This document shows positions 59,201 to 64,000 of a stretch of 64,000 bases of DNA, piece by piece (positions within the stretch are counted from its first letter, which is position 1; each line of letters begins with the position of its first letter). Position numbers and translations under genes: made by a program. Location of the stretch: positions 28,274,318 to 28,338,317 of the forward strand of contig NC_087068.1 in assembly GCF_963678635.1 (NCBI RefSeq), in the 5' to 3' direction. This stretch comes from Symsagittifera roscoffensis (taxonomy: Eukaryota > Xenacoelomorpha > Acoela > Convolutidae). The notes beneath the pieces were generated by a model. The model was given only the letters and a program-made list of their open reading frames with translations, made no database searches and had not been told where the DNA came from.

Positions 59201-62200
59201 GTATGTATAAATTATGCATTTGAAAACATTGTGAGATATTACAAATGCATCAACTGTGTTAACTTACTACTATTCGAATGACAAAGCCCATGCTATGAAA
59301 AAGCTGTAAAATTGCCCTAAAAGTGGTACCAATTTTTGCTACTTGGGTTGGCAAAAAAGAAGGTTCGCAATAAAACACTCGCTTCCCAAGTGTAAATAAC
59401 TGTGGTCGGAACATTCTGCGCTACTTGTTTCGGCCTTTTCACGAAGTGGAAAGAAACTATGGTGTAGGGTGTTTTTTTCTCAGCCCGATTTAAGCACCTC
59501 AAGGAAAGCACGCATCGAGTTTTGAAAAGTTTTCATATTGGAGCCCTAGTGATATTGATATGAGCCCCCACGCCCAAAAAAAAACAAAAAAACTGTCGAG
59601 AAAAAAGTATGAAATTTTCAGTTTTTCAGATCAATTTACATGAAGCAAGAATGGACGAAAGGTTTGCAAGGTCAACTCCTTTGGTAAATCTCCTCCAATT
59701 TCGAACTTATTTAAGCTTAAATTTTTAAACATTTAATTTTCTTGGATTTGTGTGGTCGGAACATTCTATGCTACCTGCACATCATTCGACTATCACTTTG
59801 CCAGTTAGCTGAAAGAAGAGAAAAAAAGACTATGAAAGACTAAATTTACAGAAAACCGTATAAAAAGATTTACTAAACAGTATTTACAGAAATGATGATA
59901 TGACTCATAGCAATCCTCAAGTGTAAATACAACATACTGGTATGCAATTTGATAAGCATCAAACAGTTATATCAAAATAAGGTAATAGAAAAGGGCCAAT
60001 GATAGTTTCATTTGACTATTATGCTAAAAAAAACTATCGACCGAATGATTGGTCATTTATTTTAAAATAAGATCAAATGAAATCGAAAGTTGCTGGAGGC
60101 AATAATGCTAGATATTCTTCAGCTATTTCAAAGCGATCAAAAACTTTTTATCCAGTCACAATACTGAAAAATTGCGCATAAAATGTGTTAGTTTCATTTA
60201 ATATCAAACTTTGAAAAATCATGAAAATTTAAGATAGAAAGCGCGATAGATATTCATTACGACAAAAGCATTGATTATGTTCTATTTGATGAACAATCGG
60301 CACACAGTCGCCAACAGCAGAACCACCAGAGTTGGTTTCAACTTGTAATCAACGTCAGGTACATCTGCGAAATAGTAGTATCTCATATATCCGAGTTGCC
60401 TGTTCACAGAAATACGATATTCCGCATTCACTTTCTCCTCTCGCTGGCAATTGGCCACAGCGAAGAACACTTCGCAAGGGTATGACACAGATATACGTTC
60501 ATCAAGGTCCGGCAGCTGGATTGAAGCCAGGTTCGCCGGTGGATAGGAGAACTGGATTGGCAGGCTGAAGTCGAACACCACTCTCACTCGTCCCAATCTT
60601 ATTGACCTCTGGGTGCACTTTTCGTTAGAGGTATCATCTAGCAGCGGGATTTTCTCAGCATCTTCTAGAATCTGCATCCGTTCTTGACATTCCTAAAGAT
60701 ACTTCAGTGAAAGCATTGCAGAAAGGAATACAAAAAGTAACTTGTGATTTTTATAACTTGTATCAACAGAAAATCCATTGAAAATAAACCGAGATTATCT
60801 AAAACATAGAAAAAATTACACTACTAGAAAAAAAAGAAACAATTACGAGAAAAAAACTCAAGCCCGTTCAGACAGGTAAAAGAATCTGTGCAAACCTGCG
60901 GGATTTTTCAAACTTCTACAGAATCGAAATAAAACGTACGAAAATCAGCGAACAAAAAAACTGAAAAGAGACGTGTAGAAACTAATCCGACAATGTTTCG
61001 ACCGAAACAATAAAGCAAAAAACCAAGCTCTCAAAAATAGCATTAGTTATAAACGTGTTCAAAAAGAAGATCTATGTCCAAGAATGAATTGGGAAGCTTT
61101 TCGCATAACTTGTACGCATCAAATAAACCTAGCTTTAGCTACAAACCTAGACACAGAGGCGAATCCGAGCTTCGCGACACTTGCGATACAATGCAAAACA
61201 GCCACTAAATTGAAAGAAAAAATCAAAAATACCGAAGTTTTTCAAATTATTTAAAAAAAAATACCAAAAAACTCGCACCAAGACAAAAGAAGGTAAAAAA
61301 AATCATAAACTTTACTTAGCTGTAAGCAAGCGAAAAATACCTGAGAGAAACCCTTTAAGTCGAGAAAACTCAAAAAAATTAAAATTAGTCAAAAATGTTT
61401 ATCTCCCATTTCCCCTCAATACACAAGTAAACCGAAACTGGAAAAGAAAAAATCACCAGAAAGGAAAAAAATTTAAAACAAAATGATATTTAAAAAAAGT
61501 TAGAACCAAACTAAAAGGCAAATTTAGACAAGTGGTGATTTTACTGAATGCAAATTGATGTTTTAACGTCTTTCGTTTTACTTTACCGTATTAAATACTG
61601 CACGCTTATGCTTATAATTTTGCTGTCTCAAACGAACTCCAGCTTTCCATACCTGGAATTTTTCTGGCATGGCCCATCAGCGATTACTTGGAAAGGTTAT
61701 TGGGCTCCGAAATTGCACTTAGTAGTTATCGCGAAAGCATAGATTTTTATTGAAGATCTCATGGAAGAAAAAAAGTTTTCCAGATGACCAGATCCTACAC
61801 TTGAGGAGCCAGCGCAAGTTAGACGAAGCGGCAGCCAGAGGCGAAAAAGAATAGCGAAGCCATGCAGCATTTTCAATGTAGGTAGAAAATGCTTTTTTGT
61901 TACATTTGTTTTTCTAATTCAGTGTTTTGGTTCAAGGTTTTTGTTTCAACTCAAATCAAAACCAATGTTGCAACAAGTCAAAGCTGTTCAGTTGCAAAAA
62001 GTTTTTTTATTTTTTCATGATTAATTACTTGCCTTTGAAAATTTTTCCAGTTCGGGAGGCTTTTTCAGCTGACGACAAAAAAAACTGAGACTGATAAAAT
62101 CCAAAATTTGACGAAACAGATGAACATGCTAAATCTACTGATATTTGTGGTGTAAACTTGTAATCTACTTATCTTATCATTCATGAGGTTATTACTCTAT

Positions 62201-64000
62201 TACATAACGTAAATTTCAAACGTTTTCGCAACTATGTGCATCGTCAAGATTTTTACAATAAACTACTCTAAATGACGATAAAACATCAATTTACAAATGT
62301 TATTTACAATAAATCACATACAATTTGGTTCTAAACCATCATGATAAAAAATTAGCCAATCACAGTTGACCTCTAAATTACTATTAAGATTAAAATACTT
62401 TTAACCTCTAAAATTAATTAAACATTTTAAAATTAATTTGTCTGGAAGTTTCTGAGTCTTAATTTCGATTTAGACATGTACGTTTTGAATAAAGAACCAA
62501 AAATATTTTGGGACTAAATTTTCAGAGTTAACACTGAAAATTTAGTCCCAAAATATTTTTGGTTTTTTTTTCAAAACGTACATGTCTAAATCGAAATTAT
62601 GACTCAGAAACTTCCAGACAAATTAATTTTAAAATGTTTAATTAATTTTAGAGGTTAAAAGTATTTTAATCTTAATAGTAATTTAGAGGTCAACTGTGAT
62701 TGGCTAATTTTTTATCATGATGGTTTAGAACCAAACTGTATGTGAATTATTGTAAATAACATTTGTAAATTGATGTTTTATCGCCATTTAGAGTAGTTTG
62801 TTGTCAAAATCCTGACGATGCACATAGTTGCGAAAACGTTTGAAATTTACTTTTTAGCAAAAATTTCTTCAATTTTACTTGTAAATTCGTGATAAACCAA
62901 AAAGCGAAGAGCTTGAAATTCCAACTGTTTTCCCATTAAAGGGCCAGTATAAAAATTTTTAATGATTTTCATCAATGAATAGAGAATTTTTATAGTGTTT
63001 TTTTATCGATACGTAAAATATGGCCGATTTTTATTTGAGTTAACGAAAAGTTTCATATTGTAGCAGCTAGCTCCCTGTTCCACAGCATCCCAGCCGGTGT
63101 CGAGGAGCTGACAAACTATTTGAAGTCGAAGAAGCAGCAGATATTGGCGATCGTTTATTGCAGAAGAGAAGGAACGCCCGACTTGTTTAGTCAGCTTCTC
63201 GGCACAAGGGTGCTCATTATTCCAGCTACAAAACGGCTACTCTCCAAGAGCAAGCAAAACGACCCGGAGCAGCCCAAGGAATATCTGAAGCTGCACCAGA
63301 GTGCTGATTTGGAGCTGAAATCTCTACGAGTGGTAGTGGCACACAAAGAAAGGCTGTCAGAGCTGATTGGCAATATCAGGGGCAAACAACAGAGACCATC
63401 ACAGACAACGAGGAAGGCGAAAGCAAGACGTGAGCAGAAGCTGAAGGCAGAGGAAGTGTCTGCGCTTCAAAGACAGGGGTGAGAAGAGCGTGATTTGTTT
63501 TGCTTTGTGCCTTGTGAGTTTCATTACACGTGGCCTGCAAAACAATGACCACAGTACTTTTGCCTGCTGTTTGGCTCAGACAAATTTTAAAAAGAAAACT
63601 AACTTGGAAAATTGTGTTAGACTATTTAAAATTCTTTAAAAAAGTTCAAGTATCTGTACATAGACTGAAGTTTCCGAGAAAATGTCTGAAAAACGATCTA
63701 ATACCGGACTTTTTGAAGTTTAGGGTCCCCGAGAACGGGGTTTTTTCGGACCAAGCTGTGCATCATTTTCAATTAAAACTACTAAGGACTGAAACTTCTA
63801 GGGCAAATGACGATAGGAAAAGGTACGAGGAGATGCTAAGGAAAGCAAGATCACTGGTGCAAAAAGAAATTGACAAACAGTGGTGGGCATCCATTTTCCG
63901 ATTCGTGAGGCGTCAAGTTGAGGCAAGCTTAAAGACAACATCAGAAAACCATTAAAAAAATTTAGAAAAACTGTCCGAGAGACAAGATAAACCTCTTGGG

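Overview
The window is an AT-rich, repeat-laden stretch of a eukaryotic nuclear genome, almost certainly metazoan. Evidence: GT-AG introns separating short in-frame exons, a torsin-like exon, tRNA-derived SINEs, non-LTR (LINE) remnants, complex satellites, and a very large LTR retroelement with an envelope-like gene. Two predicted introns are only 48 and 50 nt. Such mini-introns, together with env-bearing Ty3/gypsy elements and SINE expansion, fit a larvacean (appendicularian tunicate) with an expanded genome. This is a low-confidence inference; no phylogenetic marker gene was seen.

Layout. 1-3.4 kb: decayed LINE fragments (endonuclease on -, reverse transcriptase on +) and a SINE. 3.44-24.25 kb: one 20.8-kb LTR element on the minus strand, with 399-bp LTRs (about 3% diverged) and a candidate TGAC target duplication. 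Read in its own direction it holds: a long leader with a small ORF and a 131-codon open frame without ATG; gag, with an internal 1.94-kb tandem duplication; a CCHC nucleocapsid and an Asn/Arg/Ser/Tyr-rich tract; protease; reverse transcriptase/RNase H; integrase; a multi-spanning membrane plus Pro-rich ORF; an Env-like glycoprotein; a third large ORF; and a 1.6-kb 3' tail. The coding regions carry many stops and frameshifts.

24.3-34 kb: a MITE, a torsin-like exon (minus), dispersed repeats, a gatg/gctg minisatellite, and one possible terminal exon. 34.0-56.9 kb: a predicted minus-strand gene ('gene A'), assembled from seven coding exons whose splice phases agree. It encodes a protein of roughly 690 aa of unknown function. 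Its introns, up to 10 kb, contain a decayed jockey/CR1-type LINE, a dimeric ~165-bp satellite, a 600-bp polypurine tract, several SINEs and palindromes, and a 2.6-kb array of ~55-bp units seeded from a SINE end. 56.9-62.9 kb: foldback elements (one a near-perfect 642-bp palindrome), a SINE, and the last exon of a second minus-strand gene. 63.06-64 kb: plus-strand coding sequence of unknown kind, followed by a possible retroelement ORF that runs off the window.

The part most likely to be new is the giant retrovirus-like element: its glycoprotein looks acquired from a negative-strand RNA virus lineage, and it carries three accessory reading frames outside gag-pol-env. All exon structures and family calls come from reading the sequence; none was checked by alignment.
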